This document shows, one piece after another, positions 6,356 to 15,408 of a DNA stretch of 64,000 nucleotides (positions within the stretch are counted from its first letter, which is position 1; each line of letters starts with the position of its first letter). The DNA comes from Alphaproteobacteria bacterium (GTDB lineage: Bacteria; Pseudomonadota; Alphaproteobacteria; Thalassobaculales; Thalassobaculaceae), in NCBI GenBank assembly GCA_024742605.1, contig JANSYC010000007.1:24791-88790 (forward strand). The letters are read 5' to 3'. A model generated the notes under the pieces. It did not search any database. It was not told where the DNA came from and saw nothing but the letters and a program-made list of their open reading frames with translations. A program made the translations under genes and the position numbers.

Positions 6356-9208
6356 ATGGCCCTGATCGACGATGTGGATTTCGGAACCCCCGCCCGCCCC
6401 AGCGCGGCCACGGTCACGCTGCTGATCGACGGAGCCCCGGTGACGGTGCCCGAGGGCACCTCGATCATGCGGGCGGCCCAGGAGGTCAGCCGTCCGATCC
6501 CCAAACTCTGCGCCACCGACAAGCTGGAGCCTTTCGGGTCCTGCCGGATGTGCCTGGTGGAGATCGAGGGTGTGCGCGGGACCCCCGCCTCCTGCACCAC
6601 GCCGGTGCGCGAGGGCATGAACGTCACCACCCAGAACGCCCGGCTGGAGCGGATCCGGAAGGGCGTGATGGAGCTCTACATCTCCGACCACCCGCTGGAC
6701 TGCCTGACCTGTGCCGCCAACGGAGACTGCGAGCTGCAGGACACCGCCGGCGAGGTGGGCCTGCGCGAGGTCCGGTACGGTATGGACGGCGCCAACCATT
6801 TCGACGCGCAGGTGAAGGACCCGATCGACGTCTCCAATCCGTATTTCCAGTTCGAGCCGTCCAAGTGCATCGCCTGTTCCCGCTGCGTCCGGGCCTGCGA
6901 CGAGGTGCAGGGCACTCTGGCGCTGACGCTCGAGGGTCGGGGCTTCGCCTCGAAGATTTCGGCGGGCCTGGAGATGGACGATTTCTTCAGCTCCGAATGC
7001 GTCTCCTGTGGCGCCTGCGTGCAGGCCTGCCCGACCGCGACCCTGATGGAGAAATCGGTGGTCGATCACGGGGTGCCGACCCGCAGCGTCGAGACCACCT
7101 GCGCCTATTGCGGCGTCGGCTGTTCGTTCAAGGCCGAGCTGAAGGGCAGCGAAGTGGTCCGCATGGTGCCGAGCAAGTCGGGCGGCGCGAACGAAGGCCA
7201 TTCCTGTGTGAAAGGCAGGTTCGCCTGGGGCTATGCCAGCCACAAGGACCGGATCACCACCCCGATGGTGCGGGAGAGTGCGACCGACCCCTGGCGCAAG
7301 GCGAGCTGGGACGAGGCGATCGACTTCATCGCGACCCGGTTCAAGGACATCCAGGCCCGCCACGGCAAGGGCGCGATCGGCGGCATCACCTCGTCCCGCT
7401 GCACCAACGAGGAGGTCTACGTCGTCCAGAAGATGATCCGGGCGGCGTTCGGGAACAACAATGTCGACACCTGCGCCCGGGTCTGTCATTCGCCGACCGG
7501 GTACGGCCTGAAGACCACGTTTGGCACCTCCGCCGGGACCCAGAACTTCAAATCGGTCGAACAGGCCGACGTGATTCTGCTGATCGGCGCCAATCCGACC
7601 GACGGCCATCCGGTGTTCGCCTCGCGCATGAAGCGCCGGTTGCGTCGGGGGGCGAAGATCATCGTGGTCGACCCGCGCCGGATCGATCTGGTCCGGACCC
7701 CGCATATCGAGGCGGCCCATCACGTTCCGCTGCGACCCGGCACGAACGTGGCGGTGATGAACGCCTTCGCCCACACCATCGTGACCGAGGGTCTGGTGGA
7801 CGAGGCCTTCGTGGCCCAACGCTGCGATATGGTCGAGTTCGAGCGCTGGCGCAGTTTCGTCTCCGAGCCGGAGAACGCGCCGGAAGCCCTGGCCGAAAAG
7901 GTCGGCGTCGATGCCGAGACCCTGCGGGCCGCCGCCCGCACCTTCGCCGCCGCGCCGAACGGGGCGATCTATTACGGGCTGGGCGTGACCGAGCACAGCC
8001 AGGGCTCCACCATGGTCATGTGCATGGCCAATCTGGCGATGGCGACCGGCAATATCGGCCGCGAAGGCGTCGGCGTGAATCCGCTGCGCGGCCAGAACAA
8101 CGTGCAGGGCTCCTGCGACATGGGCTCGTTCCCGCACGAGCTGCCGGGCTACCGCCACATCTCCGATGCCGACACCCGCGCGCTGTTCGAGGGGGATTGG
8201 GGGGTGCATCTGCACGACCAGCCGGGCCTGCGGATCCCGAACATGCTCGACGCCGCGATGGACGGCAGCTTCAGGGGGATCTTCGTGCAGGGCGAGGACA
8301 TCGCCCAGTCCGATCCCAACACCAAGCACGTCCAGGCGGCCCTGGCGGCAATGGACTGCGTGGTGGTGCAGGATCTGTTCCTGAACGAGACCGCCGCCCA
8401 TGCCCACGTGTTCCTGCCGGGCACCTCCTTCCTGGAGAAGGACGGCACCTTCACCAATGCGGAGCGGCGGATCAACCGGGTGCGCCCGGTGATGGCCGAG
8501 AAGTCCGGCCTGTCGGAATGGGAGACGGTGTGCCGGGTCGCCCGTGCCATGGGCTATCCCATGCACTACGATCACCCGTCCCAGATCATGGACGAGATCG
8601 CACGCCTGACCCCCAGTTTCGCCGGTGTCAGCTTCGCGCGGCTGGACCGGGACGGCTCGCTGCAATGGCCGGTGAACGACGCCCATCCGGACGGTGCGCC
8701 GATCATGCATGTGGACGGGTTCGTGCGCGGCAAGGGCCGGTTCATGATCACCCGCTATGTGCCGACCGAGGAGCGCTCGAACCGCCATTTCCCGCTGATC
8801 CTGACCACCGGGCGTATCCTGTCCCAGTACAATGTCGGCCAGCAGACCCGCCGGACCGCCAACTCCCTCTGGCATCCGGAGGATGTGCTGGAGATCCACC
8901 CCCACGACGCCGAGGAGCGGGGCATCGTCGACGGCGATCCGGTGTCGATCAACAGCCGGGTCGGGGCGACCACCCTGCACGCCAGGATCTCCGACCGGAT
9001 GGCGCCGGGCGTGGTCTACACCACGTTCCACCATCCCCTCTCCGGCGCCAATGTGATCACCACTGAGTTCTCGGACTGGGCGACCAACTGTCCCGAATAC
9101 AAGGTGACGGCGGTGCAGGTGAACAAATCCAACCTGCCGTCGGACTGGCAGGCGCATCGGGAGGAGTTCGTCGCCGAGCACTATCGCGTGACGGAGCCGG
9201 CGGAATGA
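6356..9208 (+). CDS. fdsA: NAD-dependent formate dehydrogenase alpha subunit (molybdopterin)
   Basis: The 950-residue catalytic subunit that oxidises formate to CO2 at a bis-molybdopterin-guanine-dinucleotide centre. The N-terminal NuoG-like part holds a [2Fe-2S] ferredoxin domain (CATDKLEPFGSCRMC, then C in TPASC), a His-Cys cluster region (HPLDCLTCAANGDC) and two ferredoxin-type [4Fe-4S] motifs (CIACSRCVRAC, CVSCGACVQAC). These are followed by the CAYCGVGC cluster of the oxidoreductase part and the probable metal-ligand Cys377 with the neighbouring His in RVCHSPTGYG. The presence of Cys rather than selenocysteine matches the Fds type. A good ribosome site (TGGAGAAAGACC) precedes the start. 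Confidence 0.97.
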   Translation: MALIDDVDFGTPARPSAATVTLLIDGAPVTVPEGTSIMRAAQEVSRPIPKLCATDKLEPFGSCRMCLVEIEGVRGTPASCTTPVREGMNVTTQNARLERIRKGVMELYISDHPLDCLTCAANGDCELQDTAGEVGLREVRYGMDGANHFDAQVKDPIDVSNPYFQFEPSKCIACSRCVRACDEVQGTLALTLEGRGFASKISAGLEMDDFFSSECVSCGACVQACPTATLMEKSVVDHGVPTRSVETTCAYCGVGCSFKAELKGSEVVRMVPSKSGGANEGHSCVKGRFAWGYASHKDRITTPMVRESATDPWRKASWDEAIDFIATRFKDIQARHGKGAIGGITSSRCTNEEVYVVQKMIRAAFGNNNVDTCARVCHSPTGYGLKTTFGTSAGTQNFKSVEQADVILLIGANPTDGHPVFASRMKRRLRRGAKIIVVDPRRIDLVRTPHIEAAHHVPLRPGTNVAVMNAFAHTIVTEGLVDEAFVAQRCDMVEFERWRSFVSEPENAPEALAEKVGVDAETLRAAARTFAAAPNGAIYYGLGVTEHSQGSTMVMCMANLAMATGNIGREGVGVNPLRGQNNVQGSCDMGSFPHELPGYRHISDADTRALFEGDWGVHLHDQPGLRIPNMLDAAMDGSFRGIFVQGEDIAQSDPNTKHVQAALAAMDCVVVQDLFLNETAAHAHVFLPGTSFLEKDGTFTNAERRINRVRPVMAEKSGLSEWETVCRVARAMGYPMHYDHPSQIMDEIARLTPSFAGVSFARLDRDGSLQWPVNDAHPDGAPIMHVDGFVRGKGRFMITRYVPTEERSNRHFPLILTTGRILSQYNVGQQTRRTANSLWHPEDVLEIHPHDAEERGIVDGDPVSINSRVGATTLHARISDRMAPGVVYTTFHHPLSGANVITTEFSDWATNCPEYKVTAVQVNKSNLPSDWQAHREEFVAEHYRVTEPAE

Positions 9209-10062
9209 ACGCGATCAAGAACGGCCCCGCCATCGTGCGGCTCGACCACGCCCCGAAGGGGGTCTCGGTGCCGGTTGCCGGACAGTTATCGGACGGTGCC
9301 AGCACCCGGTCCGTTGTCTGGGCCCTGGCGGAGGAGTGTCCGGTCTCGGTGCTCTACAACGGTGAGCCGTTCGCTGTGATGATGCTGAGCCCGGCGGATC
9401 TGGAGGATTTCGCGGTCGGGTTCTCGGTCACCGAGGGTTTGTTCGACCGGGTGTCCGAGATCCAGTCGATCCGGATCGCCGAGGCCCGGGACGGCTATCT
9501 GGTCAACATCAAGGTTCCGGAGGCCGCCGCCGCGCGGGCGCGCGACAAGAGCCGGACCCTGCCGGGCCGGGCGGGCTGCGGGATCTGCGGGTCCCGGACG
9601 CTGGAGACCGCGCTGCCGGCCCCCAAGCGGGTTGCCGGACAGTTTCCGGACACCGAGGCGGTGCTGCGCGCTTTCGCGGCCTTCGAGGGCAACCAGCCGA
9701 TGAAGGCGGAGAATCGGTCGACCCACGCCGCCGCCTTCTGCGACCTCATCGGCAACATTCTCTCGGTGCGCGAGGATATCGGCCGCCACAACGCCCTGGA
9801 CAAGCTGATCGGCGGCCTGCTGCGGGATGGCAAGGATGCGGCGTCCGGTTTCGTGCTGCTGTCGAGCCGGTTCTCGGTGGAGATGGCCCAGAAGGCGGCG
9901 GCGATCGGCGCCCCTTTCGTGGCCTCGGTTTCGGCCCCGAGCGCGCTCGCGCTGCGGACCGCGGAGAAGGCGGGCATGGGGGTGGCGGCCCTGTGCGGCG
10001 ATCAGGTGATGATTTTCGATCGGGCAACCGGACGGTCGGGCAAGCGGGAGCGGGTGGCATGA
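9205..10062 (+). CDS. fdhD: FdhD/FdsC sulfurtransferase for formate dehydrogenase maturation
   Basis: A 285-residue accessory protein that binds the bis-MGD cofactor and sulfurates it before insertion into FdsA. The CxxC sulfur-carrying motif is seen at Cys125 and Cys128 (AGCGICGSRT). The conserved ENRSTHAAAF and DIGRHNALDKLIG stretches, typical of FdhD, follow. The start overlaps the fdsA stop by 4 nt (ATGA), so production is coupled to the catalytic subunit. In some organisms this operon member is called fdsC. Confidence 0.94.
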   Translation: MNAIKNGPAIVRLDHAPKGVSVPVAGQLSDGASTRSVVWALAEECPVSVLYNGEPFAVMMLSPADLEDFAVGFSVTEGLFDRVSEIQSIRIAEARDGYLVNIKVPEAAAARARDKSRTLPGRAGCGICGSRTLETALPAPKRVAGQFPDTEAVLRAFAAFEGNQPMKAENRSTHAAAFCDLIGNILSVREDIGRHNALDKLIGGLLRDGKDAASGFVLLSSRFSVEMAQKAAAIGAPFVASVSAPSALALRTAEKAGMGVAALCGDQVMIFDRATGRSGKRERVA

Positions 10063-10289
10063 GCACCAACGACATCGTGCGGATGGCGAACCAGATCGCC
10101 GAGTTCTTCTCGGCCTATCCGGAGGACGAGGCGCTGGCCGGCGCGTCTCAGCACATCGTCGATTTCTGGGACCCCAGGATGCGGGCTGAACTTGAGGCCC
10201 ATCTGGCGCAGGGCGGCGCCGGTCTGTCGCCGCTCGCCTTGGCGGTGGCCAAGCGGATCACCGTCCACACCCAGCCCGAATTGGCCTGA
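10059..10289 (+). CDS. fdsD: Formate dehydrogenase delta subunit
   Basis: A 76-residue protein beginning MSTNDIVRMANQIAEFF and containing IVDFWDPRMRAEL, the hallmark of the short FdsD family. It is needed in other species for assembly of active formate dehydrogenase and may work together with FdhD. It overlaps the fdhD stop by 4 nt and ends the fds operon. No cofactor-binding motif is visible. Confidence 0.93.
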   Translation: MSTNDIVRMANQIAEFFSAYPEDEALAGASQHIVDFWDPRMRAELEAHLAQGGAGLSPLALAVAKRITVHTQPELA

Positions 10290-10298
10290 CATCCGCCC

Positions 10299-11480
10299 GT
10301 GACCGACACCATCGAGATCGAGATCGAAGTCTTGCGCGCCGAGGCGCGGGTCGAGGAGGCTCTTGTCCGGCTCCGCGCCCATCGTGCCACGACCAACCCA
10401 ACGGACCTGCTCGACCAGGAAGTTGCACTCCTGTTGGACGCAGGTGACGTCGACGCCGCCTTGGACTGCCTGGACGCGGCCATGGCACAAATCCGAGCCG
10501 ATTCCTCGCTTCAGGTCACCATTACCTTGAAGCAGGTCGAGATATTGCTGCTCGCCGACCGCCGTGACGAGGCGCTCGATGTCCTCCGCGATCTGGCCAA
10601 GACGGGTAAGATTCCGGTCGCCCAAACGCACCACGTGATCGCCTTCCTGCTCGACCTGGAGAAATTCGAGACCGCCGCCCGGTTGGGCGCAAACCCGAGG
10701 GTGACAGCTGGAGCCGGCCTCGAGCCGCGTCTGGGTATGGTTCTCGAGCATCGTCGGATTCTGGCCGAACTCGGTGGAGCGTTTCCCGACGAGGCCACCT
10801 TCGAGGCCACGTTGGCGAGGTTCGGACAGATCGACGGCTTCTACCACAATTTCCGCCTCCGCTCCGGCCGTACCCTGTTCGATGTGGCCCCGATCAAGAT
10901 GAATTCGCCGGTCGAGACTCACGACTTCACCTTCCGGGAATGGGATCTGATCTGTCAGCTGCCGATAGAATTCGCGGGCAAACGGGTGCTGGACGTGGGC
11001 GGGGCCGACGGTTTCTTCAGCATCGAGAGCGCGCGCGCCGGCGCCGCCGTCACATATCTTGCACCCGACCCGCTGTTCCTGCAGCGTGCCAAGCTGTTCG
11101 CGCATCATTTCGGGGTCGAGGACAAGATCGAGTTCAAGAGAGGCCTGCTTCAGCGCAGTTTCCTGCATCTCAACGGCCGCTACGACCTGGTGCTGGCCTT
11201 GGGCCTGATCTATCACCTGGACAATCTTGCGCTCGGACTTCGCACGCTCATGGAGTTGTCCGACACGCTGGTGATCGAGACCGCAACCGGCGATGTGTCT
11301 TGGACGGAGGATCGGCAAGCGGTTCTGTTTCAGGACCATGACCCGCTCGATTTCGACTGGGTGGTGGGTTTCTTCAAGCGCCACGGGTATGGCTATGTCG
11401 AGAGCACGGAATGGGCCGAATATGTGAACAGATATCCGAAGTCCGCCGGACGCAGACTCGCCTGTTTTTCCAGACGATAG
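10299..11480 (+). CDS. SAM-dependent methyltransferase with helical-repeat N-terminus
   Basis: A 393-residue protein beginning with GTG only 9 nt after fdsD. Roughly residues 1-180 are helical with TPR-like spacing (EARVEEALVRLRAHR, VDAALDCLDAAMAQI, RRDEALDVLRDLAK). The C-terminal half is a Rossmann methyltransferase with the SAM motif VLDVGGADGFFSIESARAG and a later YDLVLALGLIYHLDN block. The layout of that half resembles DUF1698/CmoB-like wobble-uridine-modifying enzymes, but the repeat region is not part of CmoB. The substrate is unknown. The position suggests read-through from the fds operon, although nothing links its function to formate. Confidence 0.8.
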   Translation: MTDTIEIEIEVLRAEARVEEALVRLRAHRATTNPTDLLDQEVALLLDAGDVDAALDCLDAAMAQIRADSSLQVTITLKQVEILLLADRRDEALDVLRDLAKTGKIPVAQTHHVIAFLLDLEKFETAARLGANPRVTAGAGLEPRLGMVLEHRRILAELGGAFPDEATFEATLARFGQIDGFYHNFRLRSGRTLFDVAPIKMNSPVETHDFTFREWDLICQLPIEFAGKRVLDVGGADGFFSIESARAGAAVTYLAPDPLFLQRAKLFAHHFGVEDKIEFKRGLLQRSFLHLNGRYDLVLALGLIYHLDNLALGLRTLMELSDTLVIETATGDVSWTEDRQAVLFQDHDPLDFDWVVGFFKRHGYGYVESTEWAEYVNRYPKSAGRRLACFSRR

Positions 11481-11524
11481 AATCGCACGGGATTACGGTG
11501 CTGTGACGCCTGGCGTTACGGCGG

Positions 11525-13012
11525 TCACTCCCGCCCGTAGGCGTCCGAGAACCGCACGATATCGTCCTCGCCCAGATAGGCGCCGGATTGCACCTCGATC
11601 ATCTCCAGCGGGACCCGGCCCGGATTCTCCAGCCGGTGGGTGGCGCCGAGGGGGATGTAGGTGCTCTCGTTCTCGCCCAGAAGCATCTCGGTGCCGTCGA
11701 CCGTCACCTTTGCGGTGCCGCTGACCACCACCCAGTGTTCGGCCCGGTGGTGATGCATTTGCAGCGACAGGCTGGCCCCCGGCTCGACCCGGATCCGTTT
11801 GACCTGAAAGCGCGCGCCCAGATCGACCGTCTGGTACCAGCCCCAGGGCCGATGGACCCGCGACGCCTGGGAGACCTCCGGACGGTTGTCCCGCTTCAGG
11901 GCCGCGACCAGACGTTTCACGCCTTCGCCCTTGCCGCGCGGGGCGATCATCACCGCATCGTCGGTCTCGATCACCGTCAGGTCCGCCACGTCCACCAGGG
12001 CGATCAGCCGGCCGGATTCCGACCGGATGTGACAGCCCTTACTGTCGACGGTCACCACATTGCCGAGCGCCACATTGCCGTGCGCGTCCGGATCACCCAG
12101 CCCGTAGAGCGCGTCGAACCCGCCCACATCGGTCCAGTCCATGTCGACCGGTACCACGCCCACATGGTCCGACCGCTCCATCACCGCATTGTCGATCGAG
12201 ATGTCCGTGGCCCCCGCGAAGCTGTCTTCGGCCAGGCGCAGGAAATCGATATCGGTGACGCCGCCGGACACCGCCGCCCGCACTGACGCCATGAGGGACG
12301 GCTCCAGACGGTCCAGCTCGGCCAGCAGATCCCGCGCCCGCATCAGGAAAATCCCGGCATTCCAGGCATGGGTTCCGGTGGCCAGAAACCGTTCCGCCGT
12401 CGCCAGGTCCGGCTTCTCGTGAAACCGGGCGACCCTGTGACAGCCGGGTGCACCGTCGATCCCGGTCCCGCTTTCGATCCAGCCGTAGCCGGTCTCGGGC
12501 CGGTCCGGCGTGACCCCGAAGGTCATCAGATATCCGGCTTCCGCCCCCGCCCGGGCCGCGCGAACCGCAGCCAGATAGGCGTCGGGCTTGCGGATCAGAT
12601 GGTCGGAGGATTGCACCAGGATCAGCGCGTCCGGTGCCCGGTCGAGGGCGACCAGGGCGGCGGCGGCGATCGCGGGCGCGGTGTTGCGCCCGACCGGCTC
12701 CAGCAGGATCGCCATCGGCTCGATCTCGGCCGCCCGGCAGGCCTCGGCGACCAGAAAGCGGTGATCGGCATTGGCGACGATGATCGGCGCGGACATGTCA
12801 GGGTGCGGACGCCCGGCGGTCCCGGCCGTGCGCAGCAGGGTTGCCGCCAGCAGGGACAGCCCGCCGCTCGCCGCGCCCGCCAGGTCCAGGAACTGCTTCG
12901 GGCGCGCGCCCCGCGACAACGGCCAAAGCCGGCTGCCGGCCCCCCCGGAGATGACGACCGGAATTATCGGCGCGGCATCGGTCCCGGCAATGCTGTCCTG
13001 TCCATCGGCCAC
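11525..13012 (-). CDS. manC: Mannose-1-phosphate guanylyltransferase / mannose-6-phosphate isomerase
   Basis: A bifunctional enzyme of about 495 residues that makes GDP-mannose for exopolysaccharide or LPS. The N-terminal nucleotidyltransferase signature reads VISGGAGSRLWPLSR followed by RPKQFLDL. The C-terminal cupin domain shows RPWGWYQTVD and LSLQMHHHRAEHWVVVSGTA, giving the isomerase metal site. I chose the GTG at 13012 because AAGGGGAG lies 7 nt upstream; an ATG at 13030 gives six more residues. It is convergent with the methyltransferase. No other polysaccharide genes are nearby, so it appears to stand alone. Confidence 0.95.
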   Translation of the reverse strand: MADGQDSIAGTDAAPIIPVVISGGAGSRLWPLSRGARPKQFLDLAGAASGGLSLLAATLLRTAGTAGRPHPDMSAPIIVANADHRFLVAEACRAAEIEPMAILLEPVGRNTAPAIAAAALVALDRAPDALILVQSSDHLIRKPDAYLAAVRAARAGAEAGYLMTFGVTPDRPETGYGWIESGTGIDGAPGCHRVARFHEKPDLATAERFLATGTHAWNAGIFLMRARDLLAELDRLEPSLMASVRAAVSGGVTDIDFLRLAEDSFAGATDISIDNAVMERSDHVGVVPVDMDWTDVGGFDALYGLGDPDAHGNVALGNVVTVDSKGCHIRSESGRLIALVDVADLTVIETDDAVMIAPRGKGEGVKRLVAALKRDNRPEVSQASRVHRPWGWYQTVDLGARFQVKRIRVEPGASLSLQMHHHRAEHWVVVSGTAKVTVDGTEMLLGENESTYIPLGATHRLENPGRVPLEMIEVQSGAYLGEDDIVRFSDAYGRE

Positions 13013-13200
13013 ACCGCATCTCCCCTTCATTTAGATCCGGATGCTCATACCATTCAGCCCGTCCGAGAGGTAGGGGCTCCGTCGGTTCCCGGGGCTGATC
13101 GCTGCCCGGATTTGTCGGGCCATCCATTCGATTCGCGCAACAATATTTCGTTTTGCGCACGGCGTGCGCTTTTTTGCTTGAGCGATGTCATCAATCTGTC

Positions 13201-13476
13201 ATGATTCTTCAAATGTGGATGTTGGCAATGATCATAGCCTGCAGCGCAGGTAACGAGGTTTGCTCGTATTCGATGCCCGGCCAGGTGTTCGACACACGCG
13301 ACCGATGCGAGATCGTCGGCAATCTGGTGGCGGGCGGCATGATGGCCACGCCTATCGGACGGTTCGAGCGGGGCAAGGTCGAGATCAGTTGCCGGTCCAT
13401 GGCCCGGGCCAAGGGGTCGGATACGGACGCCGCGCCGACCGAAGTGGCCGACGAAACGCAGCTCAAGGCGGACTGA
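13201..13476 (+). CDS. Small Cys-containing protein, unknown
   Basis: A 91-residue protein if started at ATG 13201; an in-frame GTG-type start at 13153 would add 16 residues. The N-terminus is hydrophobic (MILQMWMLAMIIACSAG) and could be a short signal or anchor. Four Cys are present (ACSAG, VCSYS, DRCEI, ISCRS), and MPGQVFDTRDRCEIVGN resembles small exported proteins in which they form two disulfides. The C-terminus is charged and low complexity. No ribosome site is convincing. I do not recognise a family. Confidence 0.5.
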   Translation: MILQMWMLAMIIACSAGNEVCSYSMPGQVFDTRDRCEIVGNLVAGGMMATPIGRFERGKVEISCRSMARAKGSDTDAAPTEVADETQLKAD

Positions 13477-13576
13477 GGACCCCGGCCGATCGAAGCGGCC
13501 CGGTGGTCTCATGGACAGGCCTGACGGTGGTCCCTATGTTTTGCGGGTTCGAATCCGTCGGGGCGTAAAAGAGTTC

Positions 13577-15349
13577 ATGGTCGAGGAACATCCCCAAAGA
13601 CGGCTGGCGGCGGTTCTCGCTGCCGACGTGGTCGGCTATTCGAAACTGATGAGCGAAGACGAAGAGGGCACGCTTGCGTCCTTGGATGCGCATCTCGCCG
13701 ACCACATTCTTCCTTGCATCGCCAAGCATCGGGGCCGGGTTGTGAAGACCATGGGAGACGGGCTGATCGCCGAGTTTGCCAGCGTCGTCGATTCGGTCCG
13801 GTGCGGGCTCGCGTTTCAGAGCGGAATGGACGTGCGAAACCGGGGTGCCGCCGACGGGCGCCTGATCGAGTTCCGGCTCGGCATCAATCTGGGGGATGTG
13901 ATCGTTCAAGGGGACGATATCTTCGGCGAGGGCGTCAATATCGCGGCCCGTCTGGAGGCTCTGTGCGATCCGCGGTCGGTGTTCGTGTCCGGTACCGCCT
14001 ACGACCAGGTCGTCGACAAGCTTCAGGCCGAATTCGATGATCTGGGAGAGCATGCGGTCAAGAATATCGCACGTCCGGTCCGGGTCTTTCGCGTGCGTGC
14101 CGGGGACGGCCCGCGCGACCTCCAGCGTCCGTCGCCATCGGACGGGGCGGCGCCGGCGGACGCCCTGCGGGCCCTGGCGGTCCTGCCATTCATCAATATG
14201 AGCGGGGATCCGGAGCAGGAGTATTTCGTCGACGGTCTGACCGGAGACCTGATCACCGCCCTGGCCCGGTGGCGCCATGTTCCGGTGATCTCCCGCAATT
14301 CCTGCTTCGTCTACAAGGGCAAAGCCATCGATCTCAGGCAGGTCTCGACCGAGCTGGGGGTGCGCTACGTCCTGGAAGGCAGCGTTCGAAAGAGCGGCGT
14401 CAGGGTCCGCATCACCGCCGAGCTGATCGACGGTTCGCGCGACCATCATGTCTGGGCGGACAAGTTCGATCTGGATCTCGACGACATCTTCGAAGTCCAG
14501 GATGAGATCGTCCAGCGGATCTCGGCGATCGTGGTGCCGGAGCTGAGCAAGGCCGAGCTGGTGCGCCTGACGGCCGAGCCGAGGGGCGCGCTCGACGCCT
14601 GGGATCTGTGCCTTCAGGGCAAGCATCAGCTCCGCAAGAACATGGCCGACAGCAATGTCTCGGCCCGCGCCCTGTTTCAGAGCTGCATCGACCAGTATCC
14701 CGACTATGCCGACGCCCATTCCGGTCTCGCCCAGTCCCACAACCAGGACATCCTGCTCGGGGTGTCGGCGGACCGCAGCGCGACCGCGGCGCTGGCGGCG
14801 CTGGCGGCGGAGGCCGCGTCGACCGCGGTGCGACGCGATCCGACGTCGTCCTGGGCGCATCACGAACTGGCGACGGCGTATCAGTGGCTCAACCGTCTGG
14901 ACGAAGCGCTCGAAGAGGCGCGCACGGCGGTCGACCTGAATCCGAACGACGCCTACGCGCTCCACGCCTTCGGCAACAAGTCGGATCTGGCGGGAGATCC
15001 GCTCGGCATCGAGCGGATGGAGAGCGCGCAGAAGCTCAATCCCGAGGATGCCTTTCGGCACACCCATTTGACCTATCTCGCGCGGGCCTATGTCGCGGCC
15101 GGCGATTATGCGCGCGCCCTGGACCGGTCCCGCCACGCCATCCGCCGCAGCCCGACCTATGCCCCGGCCCACTACATGAGCGGTATCGCGCTCGCACGTC
15201 TGGGGCGTGCGGAGGAGGCGCGGCTGGCGCTCGATGCCTGCGAAAACCTGCAGGCGGGGTTCGTGGCGTCGCGGAGAGGTTGGCGCCCCTATACCGACGA
15301 CGCGCGCAACAGTGCCCTGACGGACGGCCTCGCCGGCCTCTTTCCGTGA
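13577..15349 (+). CDS. Class III adenylate/guanylate cyclase with TolB-like and TPR regions
   Basis: A 590-residue soluble protein. Residues about 8-175 are a class III cyclase domain: metal Asp in LAADVVGYSKLM, second Asp in MGDGLIAEF preceded by Lys, and the NIAARLE transition-state segment. Residues about 200-330 form a TolB/FlgO-like amino domain (LAVLPFINMSGDPEQEYFVDG) commonly fused to such cyclases, and the rest is TPR (SGLAQSHNQD, AHHELATAYQWLNRLDEAL, YLARAYVAAGDYARALDRS). All catalytic positions I can check are present, so it is probably active. The ATG at 13577 is preferred over an upstream start at 13511. The input signal is unknown. Confidence 0.9.
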   Translation: MVEEHPQRRLAAVLAADVVGYSKLMSEDEEGTLASLDAHLADHILPCIAKHRGRVVKTMGDGLIAEFASVVDSVRCGLAFQSGMDVRNRGAADGRLIEFRLGINLGDVIVQGDDIFGEGVNIAARLEALCDPRSVFVSGTAYDQVVDKLQAEFDDLGEHAVKNIARPVRVFRVRAGDGPRDLQRPSPSDGAAPADALRALAVLPFINMSGDPEQEYFVDGLTGDLITALARWRHVPVISRNSCFVYKGKAIDLRQVSTELGVRYVLEGSVRKSGVRVRITAELIDGSRDHHVWADKFDLDLDDIFEVQDEIVQRISAIVVPELSKAELVRLTAEPRGALDAWDLCLQGKHQLRKNMADSNVSARALFQSCIDQYPDYADAHSGLAQSHNQDILLGVSADRSATAALAALAAEAASTAVRRDPTSSWAHHELATAYQWLNRLDEALEEARTAVDLNPNDAYALHAFGNKSDLAGDPLGIERMESAQKLNPEDAFRHTHLTYLARAYVAAGDYARALDRSRHAIRRSPTYAPAHYMSGIALARLGRAEEARLALDACENLQAGFVASRRGWRPYTDDARNSALTDGLAGLFP

Positions 15350-15408
15350 GACGGGATCGCCCTGTCGGCGCCTTCAGCCGGTGAAACGGGTCTGGACGCC
15401 GGGCGGAC

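Noticed and set aside
5984..9181. A 1065-codon open frame on the minus strand opposite fdsA
   Set aside because: It mirrors the high-GC coding strand of fdsB and fdsA, has no recognisable motif and no ribosome site; it is a typical antisense frame of high-GC DNA.
11503..11519. A terminator between the methyltransferase and manC
   Set aside because: The GTGACGCC/GGCGTTAC arms leave almost no loop and contain a mismatch, and no T-run follows.
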